Assembly (NCBI RefSeq): GCF_005877885.1
Contig: NZ_VCHY01000006.1
Span: 62,001-126,000, forward strand
DNA: 64,000 bases
Origin: Labilibacter sediminis
GTDB taxonomy: Bacteria; Bacteroidota; Bacteroidia; Bacteroidales; Marinilabiliaceae
Direction of reading: 5' to 3'
Shown here in pieces: positions 19,013-27,839 of this stretch. How positions within the stretch are numbered: position 1 is the stretch's first letter; each line of letters begins with the position of its first letter. The notes under the pieces are model-generated. The model saw only the letters and a list, made by a program, of their open reading frames with translations, made no database searches and was not told where the DNA came from. A program made the position numbers and the translations under genes.

Positions 19013-21136
19013 ATGAGAAATACAATTATTAGTTTTATTGCGTTATTAATAATGCCGGTTCTGGCGTTTGCACAAACAAAAGACCTAAGCTATTTTAGAG
19101 ATAAGATAAATACGGCATATCAATCAGGATCTGGTTCTGTAACACTGGATGCGGGAACCTATTATCTTGATATTTTAGATGGAGATAAACAGTTTTTTCT
19201 ATTAGATAAGATGCATGATTTCACCATTAATGCACCCAATACAAAGTTTGTTTTCACTTCGGGTAACCGTGCTTTTACCATAAGTAACTGTAATAATGTT
19301 GGCATTGATGGATTAACAATCGACTATTGGCCCTTACCTTTTACACAGGGCACAGTTACGTCTTTTAATGGAGAAAAAGCTATTGTCGCAATCCATGCGG
19401 GATATGCGGGGCAAGGTGAAGGTATGACAGCCACTTTTCGTGATAAGGCATATATTATTGAGGCTGATTCAAAAAAAGTAAAAGATGACACCTTCTCTAC
19501 CGGTAGTTTATCTGAAGTATGGCTGGATAATCGAAATGTTCAAATCTCTATCACCAAAGGAAAAAATCAAAATAACTTAGTTGTTGGCGATCGTTTGGTG
19601 TTTTTTTACACTAAATACGGTGGTTCCGGGCATACAGTGTATCTCGAAAATTGTTCAAATACCACTTTTACAAACTTAACCATAAATGCTTCCATAGGCC
19701 GGGCTTTTCTTGAAGCTACTGGACTGGGGAATACCCACTACACAAACGTAAAAGTTACCTATGGCGAAAAACCCAATGGTGCTAGCGAAGAGCGTCTTTT
19801 TACCTCTGTTGCAGCCGGTATCCGATGTATTGGTTTAGATGTAGGTTTGAAAATAAACAATTCTCTATTTGAAGGCTTAGGCGATGATGGCTTGAACCTT
19901 CAAGGTGACTATTTTTTGATATTTGAAAAGGGTGATAACTACATCAATATTGCATCTAAGAGGGATCAATATTTTGAAGTGAATGACACGCTGATATGTG
20001 TTAATAGCGACGGGGTTGAAGTTGGCATGGCTAGATTGACCGGCATTACAAATCAAACCAAACCGTTGGATTTTGAAACAAAGCGATCACATTATCTTAG
20101 CAGATCGTCGTATAATAATAGCACTTCTACTTTTAATGATTACTATCGATTTAATTTTGAAGGAGAGTTAAATGCCGAGGAAGGGAATTTTATTTATAAC
20201 ATAAATAAAGTTGGAGCTGGATTTAAAGTAGAGAATAGTACCTATCGAAACATTAGGGCAAGAGGCATTATCATAAAAGCCCCTAATGGCGTTGTTAGAA
20301 ATAACCACATTGAAAATATTACACAGGCTGGCATTATGGTTGCTCCTGAAATACATTATTGGTTAGAGTCGGGTTCCGCAAAGAATGTCCTTATTTCAGA
20401 AAATACGGTTAAAAGAACGAATTTTCGCCCTCAAATAAAAGATGGCACCCAATCGGCGGCAATAGTCGTTAGCTCAGAAGGTGAAGATATGAGTGGCAAT
20501 GTGTTATTTACTCCTGGCATCATTCATTCCAATATCATTATTGATAACAATACCATTAAGGACATACCTGGTCCAGGCATATTGGTAAGTTCAACACAAA
20601 ATGTTCAGATTACAAATAATGGTTTTGAGAACACCAATAACTGGTCCAATTGGCAATCAGGTGTGGATGCTGGTGTGGATGTTAAAGTAGCCCTTTACGT
20701 GACTCAAACGGACACGGTATACTTATGGGGAAATAAATTGCTTAACCAAGGTGCAAATAGAGATTCTGACATATTTTTATCCGAAACAGTGACACACGTT
20801 TTTGGTGAGTTTGATGGTGTTGACACATCTATTATTGAAAGCGAAATAGGAAGAGCAAATGCAAATTGCACCATCAACTCGGTGTATCCTAATCCGTTTA
20901 ACAAGTTAGCTACCATTAAACTAGGCATAAATAAAGCGGGATACTATAATTTAAATATTTATGATATATCCAGCATAAAAGTCAAGTCGTTTGATACTAT
21001 TTACCTGCCTATAGGGGAATATGAATTCATTTGGCAACCAAATGAATCTCTAAATAAAGGAATGTATCTATGTCTTCTTTCAGCATTGGATACCATGAGA
21101 ATAATAGATAGCAAAAAACTAATTTATAGAAAATAA
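19013..21136 (+). CDS. Right-handed beta-helix protein with T9SS tail
   Basis: The 707-residue secreted protein starts at ATG 19013 (signal peptide ends LAFAQ). It shares the motif IDYWPLPFTQGTV with the pair at 13711 and 15719, then GLGDDGLNLQGDYF in the place of FSDDAVNMK, and NSTYRNIRARGIIIKAPNGVVRNN near residue 410, in short coils. The end is a T9SS type A domain (VYPNPFNKLATIKLG onward). It is the most divergent of the three and keeps the Asp-Asp-Gly turn but lacks the HSANADC motif, so specificity probably differs. It sits between an intact sulfatase and a sulfatase tail fragment, which suggests it entered by a rearrangement. Confidence 0.78.
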   Translation: MRNTIISFIALLIMPVLAFAQTKDLSYFRDKINTAYQSGSGSVTLDAGTYYLDILDGDKQFFLLDKMHDFTINAPNTKFVFTSGNRAFTISNCNNVGIDGLTIDYWPLPFTQGTVTSFNGEKAIVAIHAGYAGQGEGMTATFRDKAYIIEADSKKVKDDTFSTGSLSEVWLDNRNVQISITKGKNQNNLVVGDRLVFFYTKYGGSGHTVYLENCSNTTFTNLTINASIGRAFLEATGLGNTHYTNVKVTYGEKPNGASEERLFTSVAAGIRCIGLDVGLKINNSLFEGLGDDGLNLQGDYFLIFEKGDNYINIASKRDQYFEVNDTLICVNSDGVEVGMARLTGITNQTKPLDFETKRSHYLSRSSYNNSTSTFNDYYRFNFEGELNAEEGNFIYNINKVGAGFKVENSTYRNIRARGIIIKAPNGVVRNNHIENITQAGIMVAPEIHYWLESGSAKNVLISENTVKRTNFRPQIKDGTQSAAIVVSSEGEDMSGNVLFTPGIIHSNIIIDNNTIKDIPGPGILVSSTQNVQITNNGFENTNNWSNWQSGVDAGVDVKVALYVTQTDTVYLWGNKLLNQGANRDSDIFLSETVTHVFGEFDGVDTSIIESEIGRANANCTINSVYPNPFNKLATIKLGINKAGYYNLNIYDISSIKVKSFDTIYLPIGEYEFIWQPNESLNKGMYLCLLSALDTMRIIDSKKLIYRK

Positions 21137-21141
21137 AAAAG

Positions 21142-21159
21142 ATGAAACGAGCATGCTAA
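21142..21159 (+). promoter_or_regulatory. MKR mini-ORF (copy E), MKRAC
   Basis: ATGAAACGAGC, six bases after the beta-helix stop, opens a five-codon frame MKRAC. The same start occurs at 45448, 56383 and 57990. Here it lies exactly where homology to the sulfatase tail begins, so it marks a rearrangement junction. Confidence 0.45.
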
Positions 21160-21386
21160 TATTCGGTTACAGAGCTTATGGTGATTTATATGTATCTGTT
21201 CGTGAGGGAGATTGGAAGGCGTTGGCTTATCGTTCCGGTAAAACAGAGCTTTACAATATTAAGAAGGATATTGCTGAAAGTAATGAATTGAGCGAGCAGG
21301 AGCCTGAGAAGTTAAAAGAGCTAATAGGAAAGCTGATTGATTGGGAGAAACAAATGAAAATAGAAGAATATCCGGGTGTACAATAA
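21153..21386 (+). pseudogene. Sulfatase C-terminal fragment
   Basis: The 77 codons read FGYRAYGDLYVSVREG onward and match the last 75 or so residues of the sulfatase at 17589-18974 almost residue for residue (AYRSGKTELYNIK shared, both ending GVQ). The remaining about 390 residues, including the formylglycine site, are absent, so it cannot be an active sulfatase. Divergence at the nucleotide level shows the duplication is not recent, yet the frame is still open. Either a second sulfatase gene was replaced by the beta-helix gene, or the tail was copied. Confidence 0.85.
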
Positions 21387-21418
21387 ACATCTTGGCAAAC
21401 ATTATTATTAATTGAAAA

Positions 21419-22819
21419 ATGAAATTTAGTGTTCTTATTACATTTTTGCTTTTATTAAAGATAATTGCATATGGCCAAACTAAAATGCCATCTTTTTTTG
21501 GTGATAATATGGTATTGCAGCAAGAAAAGAAGGTGCCAGTGTGGGGAACTGATACCCCCGGACAAAGAGTAAGCGTTAGAGCAAGCTGGGGTGAAAAAGT
21601 GCAAACGATAACCTCAGGTGAGGGAAAATGGCAGGTATATTTACACACACCTTCTAGTGGAGGAGAATATGACCTTGTAATAAAAGGTAGTACTAAATTA
21701 TCTGTTCAAAATATCACAATTGGAGAAGTTTGGATATGTTCTGGTCAGTCCAATATGGAGATGCCTGTCAAAGGATATAAGAATCAACCAATAGCTGGTT
21801 CTCAGGAAGCGATATTAAATTCGGGCAATAATCATATTCGGTATTTTCATGTAAAAAGAAGTGCAAGCCTAAAACCTTTAACGAATGTGGAAGGACAGTG
21901 GTTAATGGCAGGTACAAACACAACTGGAGACATTAGTGCAGTTGCCTACTTCTTTGGTAAAAAGTTGAATGCAGTTTTAGATGTACCAATTGGATTAATA
22001 ATTAGCTCTTGGGGGGCTTCGTCTGTAGAAGCCTGGATGAATAAAGAGATTTTACAGGAATTCGGAAATGTTGTAATTCCTTCTGAAGTATCCGAAAAGT
22101 GGCCTCAACAAACACCAACAGCCTTGTATAACGGTATGATGCATCCGATTGAAGGTTTCGGCATTAAAGGAGTAATATGGTATCAGGGAGAATCTAATCG
22201 TTCTCGGGCAAAAGAATATAAAGCGCTTTTCCCAGCGATGATTAATGCATGGCGAGAGTCCTGGAGTAACAACAAGTTACCTTTCTATTTTGCACAGATC
22301 GCTCCCTTTTCATATAGAGGCAATGTTAATTCAGCTTACATTAGAGAGTCTCAGCTGCATACAATGTTAACTGTTCCTTACACGGGGATGGCTGTGACTA
22401 TGGATGTTGGTGATAGTTTATGCATTCACCCTTCTCGAAAAAAAGAAGTGGGAGAACGATTGGCATTATGGGCACTCGCAAATGATTATGGGAAAGAGAA
22501 AATTTCTTTTTCAGCACCTGTATATAGAAGTATGTCCCTGATTGATAATGATAAGGTTAAGCTTTTTTTTGATAATGTAGGACTAGGTTTTACATCTTAC
22601 GGCAAGGAATTAACAACTTTTACCATAGCAGGTGATGATAGAATTTTCCATCCTGCTAAAGCCAGGATCATGAATGATCAAACGATAGTTGTATGGTCCG
22701 AGGAAGTTAAGTATCCGCGTGCTGTTCGTTATGCTTTTAAAAATTGGGTGAGTGGAGACTTATTTAATACAATGGGGCTACCTGTAAGTTCATTTAGGAC
22801 TGATGATTGGAGTAATTAA
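21419..22819 (+). CDS. Sialate O-acetylesterase-like SGNH esterase
   Basis: The 466-residue periplasmic or surface esterase has a signal peptide ending AYGQ. An N-terminal beta-domain (about 22-100) is followed by the catalytic SGNH-type domain with nucleophile Ser111 in GQSNMEM, the oxyanion block GVIWYQGESN (about 251-260), and the Asp332/His337 pair in DSLCIHPSRKKEVGERLA. These are the hallmarks of the sialate O-acetylesterase family, many members of which deacetylate plant or algal glycans rather than sialic acid. Lying between sulfatases it probably removes acetyl groups from the target glycan. The gene ends 10 bases before the next start. Confidence 0.88.
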   Translation: MKFSVLITFLLLLKIIAYGQTKMPSFFGDNMVLQQEKKVPVWGTDTPGQRVSVRASWGEKVQTITSGEGKWQVYLHTPSSGGEYDLVIKGSTKLSVQNITIGEVWICSGQSNMEMPVKGYKNQPIAGSQEAILNSGNNHIRYFHVKRSASLKPLTNVEGQWLMAGTNTTGDISAVAYFFGKKLNAVLDVPIGLIISSWGASSVEAWMNKEILQEFGNVVIPSEVSEKWPQQTPTALYNGMMHPIEGFGIKGVIWYQGESNRSRAKEYKALFPAMINAWRESWSNNKLPFYFAQIAPFSYRGNVNSAYIRESQLHTMLTVPYTGMAVTMDVGDSLCIHPSRKKEVGERLALWALANDYGKEKISFSAPVYRSMSLIDNDKVKLFFDNVGLGFTSYGKELTTFTIAGDDRIFHPAKARIMNDQTIVVWSEEVKYPRAVRYAFKNWVSGDLFNTMGLPVSSFRTDDWSN

Positions 22820-22829
22820 AATAAAGGAT

Positions 22830-24377
22830 ATGAGTATGGAAATTTTTAGTAAAGTGATTGTTTTGTTCTTACTTGGAGCTGGTTTTATGGCTTGTAAGGA
22901 AAATGTAAATAAGCAAAATGAGCATCCAAATATTATAATGATCTATTTAGATGATTTGGGATATGGTGACTTAAGTTGTTATGGAGCCACTGAATTGCAG
23001 ACACCAAATATTGATGCCTTAGCAAAAGGAGGGGTTCGTTTTACCAACGGATATGCATCCTCTGCTACATGTACACCTAGTCGTTATGCTTTATTGACTG
23101 GAACTTATCCATGGAGAAATAAAGACGCAAAAATATTGCCGGGAACAGCTCCTTTGTTAATTAGAACTGATCAGGAAACGTTACCAAAAATGCTTAAAAA
23201 TGTAGGTTATCAAACAGCTGTTATAGGTAAGTGGCATTTAGGTTTAGGAACAGGTAAGGTAAATTGGAATCAAAGAGTATCACCTGGTCCTAACGAAGTA
23301 GGGTTTGATCATGCTTATATTATGGCAGCTACACAAGATCGTGTACCAACAGTGTATCTTGAGAATGGACTGGTGGACGGTTTGGATGAATCTGATCCGA
23401 TAGAGGTGGATTATTCAAATAATTTCAAAGGTCAGCCAACAGGGAAAGACAATCCAGAACTCTGTGAAATGATGTGGCATCATGGGCATAACAGTTCAAT
23501 AATTAATGGCATTCCGCGTATTGGCTATATGAAAGGCGGCGAGTCTGCGCGATGGAATGATACAGATATGGCGGATCATTTTTTGAATAAAGTGAAGGCA
23601 TTTTTGCAAGAACCAAAGGATAAGCCTTTCTTTCTCTATTATGCGATGCAACAGCCTCATGTGCCAAGAACACCGCATCCGCGTTTTGTTGGAAAATCGG
23701 GTAAGGGACCTCGCGGAGACGTTATTTTAGAAGCGGATTGGTGTATTGGTGAATTGATGAAAACACTGGAAGAAAATAAACTTCTTGAAAATACCCTAAT
23801 TATATTCTCAAGTGATAACGGACCTGTACTTAATGATGGCTATTGTGATAGTGCAGTTGAAAAATTAGGTATGCATAAACCTGCAGGTCCTTTGCGTGGA
23901 GGAAAATACAGCTTATATGAGGCCGGAGCAAGAGTTCCATTCATTACTTTTTGGAAAAATACGATTAAACCGGCAGTATCAGACGCATTAATATGTCAGA
24001 TGGATATTATGGCATCTGTTGCCAATTTGGTTGATGGGAAAATGACACCTACTGATAGTCAGGAACTATTAGAAGTCTTATTGGGTAAAAGTAAACAAGG
24101 AAGAGAAAGCCTTATTATTGAGGCTACTAGTAGAACGGCCTTAAGATATGGTGATTATATGCTGATACCTCCATATGAAGGTGACTCTGTGAATGAATTA
24201 GTGAATATTGAGTTAGGTAATGCGAGCAATTATCAACTATATAACTTAAGAATGGACATAGGTCAGCACGAAAACCTGGCCAACGAAGAACCAGAAATGC
24301 TTAAAGAGTTGATTGATAAATTTATTGAGGTTAGAGGCGAAGATTATGCCGAGATTTCTAAGTTGGATTTGAAATAA
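22830..24377 (+). CDS. Family S1 sulfatase, lipoprotein
   Basis: The sulfatase has a lipoprotein signal (GAGFMAC, Cys22) and the usual order: YLDDLGYGDLSCYG at 39-52, formylglycine site Cys81 in CTPSRY, GKWHLGLG, then FSSDNGPVLNDG and GGKYSLYEAGARVPF. The length is 515 residues. I prefer the Met at 22830; an in-frame ATG at 22803 would overlap the esterase gene and put a charged extension before the signal. A second Met at 22836 is equally plausible. The arrangement resembles arylsulfatase A-like and N-acetylgalactosamine-sulfatase-like members. Substrate position cannot be read from sequence. Confidence 0.92.
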   Translation: MSMEIFSKVIVLFLLGAGFMACKENVNKQNEHPNIIMIYLDDLGYGDLSCYGATELQTPNIDALAKGGVRFTNGYASSATCTPSRYALLTGTYPWRNKDAKILPGTAPLLIRTDQETLPKMLKNVGYQTAVIGKWHLGLGTGKVNWNQRVSPGPNEVGFDHAYIMAATQDRVPTVYLENGLVDGLDESDPIEVDYSNNFKGQPTGKDNPELCEMMWHHGHNSSIINGIPRIGYMKGGESARWNDTDMADHFLNKVKAFLQEPKDKPFFLYYAMQQPHVPRTPHPRFVGKSGKGPRGDVILEADWCIGELMKTLEENKLLENTLIIFSSDNGPVLNDGYCDSAVEKLGMHKPAGPLRGGKYSLYEAGARVPFITFWKNTIKPAVSDALICQMDIMASVANLVDGKMTPTDSQELLEVLLGKSKQGRESLIIEATSRTALRYGDYMLIPPYEGDSVNELVNIELGNASNYQLYNLRMDIGQHENLANEEPEMLKELIDKFIEVRGEDYAEISKLDLK

Positions 24378-24384
24378 TTGAGTA

Positions 24385-25785
24385 ATGAGAAATATTGTTT
24401 TATTAATTATAATACACATCGCAGCTATATCAATGGCTCAACAAAAGCCAAATATTGTGTTAATAGTAGCAGATGATCATGGAACAGATGCATTAGGCTG
24501 TTATGGCAATTCAGTTATTAAAACTCCCGCAATGGATGCACTTGCAATGGATGGGATAAGATTTAACAATGCTTACTGTACGAGTGCAAGTTGTAGTGCC
24601 AGTCGTTCTACACTATTAACAGGTAAGTATAACCATGCCATTGGGCATTACGGGCATGAGCATGCGTTTCATCATTTTAGTACATTCAATAAGGAAAAAA
24701 GCTTAATGCACTATCTTGAAAAGGGAGGATACAGAACAGCACGCGTTGGGAAATATCATTTAGCACCCGAGAAAGTATATCATTTTCAAGAGGTATTTAA
24801 GGCCAACCTACGTAATCCTGTTCAGATGGCGAATGTGTGTGCTGATTTTATAGCCGATCAGTCCGAACCTTTCTTTTTATATTATTGCACCAGTGATCCA
24901 CACCGGGATGGAAAAACCGTTGATGTTGCTTATCAGCCCAATTCTTTTGGTAACCGCGAGGATGGCTTCTATCCGGGTGTAATCGAACAACATTATTCTC
25001 CTGAAGAGGTCATAGTTCCTGAATTTTTACCCAACACACCGGAGTGCAGAGCAGAATTGGCACAATACTACCAATCGGTTTCAAGACTGGATCAGGGAGT
25101 TGGTCGTCTTGTTGAATTGCTGAAGCAACAAGATGTTTATGACAATACGATTATTATTTATATATCCGATAACGGGATAGCTTTTCCAGGAGCCAAAACC
25201 ACTGTTTATGAGCCTGGTATTAAATTGCCTTGTATTATAAAACATCAGAATCAGAAACATGCCTCAACAGTGAGCAATGCTTTAATTAGTTGGGTGGATT
25301 TGACACCAACAGTGTTAACTATTGCAGGACTTTTTCCTGAAAAGAATTCATTTCATGGCAAGGCATTTGATAAAGTATTACAAGATCCTGACTTTTCCGT
25401 TCAAGATGAAATCTATGCCTCTCATACTTTCCATGAAGTTACCATGTATTACCCCATGAGAGTGATCAGGGATAAAAAGTTCAAGTTTATCTATAATATC
25501 GCACATCAGCTCGATTATCCCTGTGCAGCTGATCTGTGGGAATCACCTACTTGGCAATCGGTTTATAAAAAGGGAGAGAATAGTATGTACGGTCAACGCA
25601 AAGTCAAAGATTACTTGCATCGCTCAAAGTTTGAACTATATGATTTGGAGAAGGATCCAGGTGAAGCTTTAAATTTGGCAGAGAAGCAAAATTATCAGCA
25701 ATTGGTTGAAGCTTTTGTTGTAAAGATGAAGCAGTTTCAGGAAGATACAAAGGATCCATGGATAGTGAAGTGGGAGCATGAATGA
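24385..25785 (+). CDS. Family S1 sulfatase, N-sulfoglucosamine-sulfohydrolase-like
   Basis: The 466-residue secreted sulfatase has a signal peptide ending ISMAQ. The formylglycine motif is CSASR (Cys70), with Ala in place of the common Pro, a variant accepted by C-x-A/P-S-R. VADDHGTDALGCYG and GKYHLAPEKVYHF (GKYHL rather than GKWHL) plus ISDNGIAFPGAKTTVYEPG resemble the heparan N-sulfatase branch, and the protein at 36852 shares several of these features. That branch includes enzymes acting on O-sulfate of algal glycans, so no substrate is claimed. It follows its neighbour by seven bases and a terminator follows the stop. Confidence 0.9.
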   Translation: MRNIVLLIIIHIAAISMAQQKPNIVLIVADDHGTDALGCYGNSVIKTPAMDALAMDGIRFNNAYCTSASCSASRSTLLTGKYNHAIGHYGHEHAFHHFSTFNKEKSLMHYLEKGGYRTARVGKYHLAPEKVYHFQEVFKANLRNPVQMANVCADFIADQSEPFFLYYCTSDPHRDGKTVDVAYQPNSFGNREDGFYPGVIEQHYSPEEVIVPEFLPNTPECRAELAQYYQSVSRLDQGVGRLVELLKQQDVYDNTIIIYISDNGIAFPGAKTTVYEPGIKLPCIIKHQNQKHASTVSNALISWVDLTPTVLTIAGLFPEKNSFHGKAFDKVLQDPDFSVQDEIYASHTFHEVTMYYPMRVIRDKKFKFIYNIAHQLDYPCAADLWESPTWQSVYKKGENSMYGQRKVKDYLHRSKFELYDLEKDPGEALNLAEKQNYQQLVEAFVVKMKQFQEDTKDPWIVKWEHE

Positions 25786-25825
25786 TGTTTTGCATTTTAT
25801 GGCAAAATATTGTGCATTAAAAAAT

Positions 25826-25855
25826 CTGTAAGTGTTGACTTACAGGGTTTTTATT
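25826..25855 (+). terminator. Rho-independent terminator closing the first PUL operon
   Basis: CTGTAAGT at 25826-25833 pairs with ACTTACAG at 25838-25845 around a four-base loop, followed by GGTTTTTATT. It stands 40 bases after the sulfatase stop. The rest of the gap, to 26197, holds no gene but contains an IS-end-like sequence and an inverted repeat CCTGAGT/ACTCAGG. Confidence 0.75.
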
Positions 25856-26033
25856 AAAATTGTTTTTGCTTTAAGCAGAGTTAGAGAGGGAACTAAATTT
25901 TAATTTCAAGTGTCCAATTCTCAATATTTTACGAATTCATTTTTTAAAGTCCTCTGTAAGTCTACCAAAATGCCCGTTTCAAATGCGTTTTAATGAACTC
26001 ATTTAAACACAAAAATATATTTTTTTCCTTAAG

Positions 26034-26054
26034 TCAACCTGAGTTCGATATAAG
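26034..26054 (+). repeat. IS982-end-like sequence without a transposase
   Basis: This 21-mer matches the left end of the IS982-family element (27840-27860) at 17 positions, including the core TGAGTTCGA and the closing TAAG. It may be a relic end of a lost copy. CCTGAGT/ACTCAGG around it forms an inverted repeat that could instead be an operator. Confidence 0.4.
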
Positions 26055-26197
26055 ATTATTGACTCAGGTCGCTTATAAATAGGGCGTTTCGACTGAAAGT
26101 TATGAAAGAATAGCGGACTATTTTAAATAATTTTCAGGAAGAAAATCGCATAATCAGATATTTACAGTTAATAAATAAAATTAAAGAACAATTGGCT

Positions 26198-27741
26198 ATG
26201 AGAACTATTAGTCGGAAATATAATATGTTAAAAATCTACGGACTGGTTAATAAAGCACTTTGTCTTGTGTTCATGATGTTCGTTTTGTCTTGTGAAAATA
26301 AAACCAATGAATTACCTGAAAAAAATGATCATGTAGAAAGTGAAACAGGAGGTTTGGAATTTGACAGGACTATTAAGATTTGTGATCCCACAGGAAGAAA
26401 GATCACTCCTTTTCTTACCGGTATCAACACAGTATATGCACATGAAGATATGCGAACCTGGGACGACGGTAAAAAATTAAATCACCTCAAAAACTCGGGT
26501 ATCAGCGCACTTAGGTATCCCGAAGGCCATCAGGTAAGTTTTTGGGATTGGGAATTCCCTTACCATTTTCCCTATCAGGATTTTTGGAAGCCTCAATATG
26601 AAAGTACTCTAACTCAGACCAAACTTGATGAACTGAAAGAGGATAATAAGAATCGTATGCTGATAGATGACTATTTTGAAATATGTAAGGAGGGCAATAT
26701 AGAGCGGGTTATGGGGATTAATATGTTTCAGGGATGGATGTACAACCGCAAACAAGAGGCGATTGACAAAGCAGTTCGGCTTGTAGAATACTGTTTAGAA
26801 AAAGACCCTGAAATCACTTATTTTTTCCTTGATAATGAAGCGGGACATCAACAAAATTCTGTGCACTTAGACATATTCCCATTGATGATTATATAAATCT
26901 TATTCCGGATTATAGTCAGGCTATTAAGGCTGTGCATCCGGGGGCAAAGCTTATTCCAAATATTATGCAATGGAGTAAAGTGGAAAAAATGATCAGAGAA
27001 ACAGGACAGCATTGGGATGTATTCGACCAGCATTGGTACTATGGTTCAGGAGGACGATGGGCATATTTTAACCTTAATGATTGGCGAAAAGAGGTGGAAA
27101 GTGTAAATCAGACGAGAAAACTAGCCGACTTTAAGCGTTGGAAAGAGCAATATAACATGAACCATCTTGAGTTTAGTTATATGGAGTGGAATGCACCGCC
27201 TGTCAATTTGACTGACGATAGTAATCCCGCTACTATAAGTTACTCTATGCTCGGACTTATTCAGGCTGATATGCTGATGTTTTTTGCAAAAAATGATATA
27301 CACATGGCTACTGCATGGCCTATGATGTGGGAAGTTCCCGGTAATGATACTGATTTAAGTAAGTACAACAGAAATCTTCTGGATAGAGATGATAGCAATT
27401 GGCTTTCACCTTCTGCTACTATTTTTCAGGCTTTCTCTTATGTGCAAAATGGTGAAATTCTAGAAAATGATAATAATCCAGATTCTGGCTTAAGAGTTCT
27501 CACCGTCAAAAGAAAAGAAAATAAGGGATATGCGGTACTCGTTTTAAATAAATCCAGCAATGATCAAACAATAGAGATGGTATTACCCGATGGAGTCAAT
27601 ACAGTTACTGATGGAGGGCATTTCTCTGAAGGTGTAGGACCTCATAATGTACAGATCAATAACTTGTCGCCTGAATTGAATGAAAACAAGGTGTACGTGA
27701 CAATAGAAGGCACTTCTTTTGCTTTCATGTTGTTTGAGTAA
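26198..27741 (+). pseudogene. Glycoside hydrolase, TIM-barrel (clan GH-A-like), interrupted by a frameshift
   Basis: Two consecutive frames encode one protein of about 500 residues. The first runs to 26896 and the second resumes around 26875 with IPIDDYINLIPDYSQAIKA and continues to 27741; the shift lies near 26869-26880. The first part has a lipoprotein signal (FVLSC) and GINTVYAHEDMRTWDDGKK, RYPEGHQVSFWDWE and YFFLDNEAGH, whose Asn-Glu fits a clan GH-A acid/base. The second part has FSYMEWNAP, whose Glu fits the nucleophile, and a C-terminal beta-sandwich like those of GH39, GH51 and GH79. The family is not assigned. The gene stands about 100 bases before an IS element. As given it would yield a truncated protein lacking the nucleophile. 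A sequencing error of one base is the alternative. Confidence 0.8.
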
Positions 27742-27839
27742 TGGAGGAATATACTGCCAAAAGAAGTTGAATCGGTATTTAACCCGCAATATGCATTAAA
27801 AAATCTATTGCGAAATGAAACTACTACTAATCAAGTCGT

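Noticed and set aside
21259-21648. 129-codon minus-strand frame over the sulfatase fragment and esterase start
   Set aside because: It spans two plus-strand coding regions with recognisable protein motifs and has low-complexity, shadow-like composition.
26869-26896. Programmed frameshift in the hydrolase gene
   Set aside because: There is no slippery heptamer or following pseudoknot that I can see, and the family is not known for frameshifting; a mutation or sequencing error is simpler.
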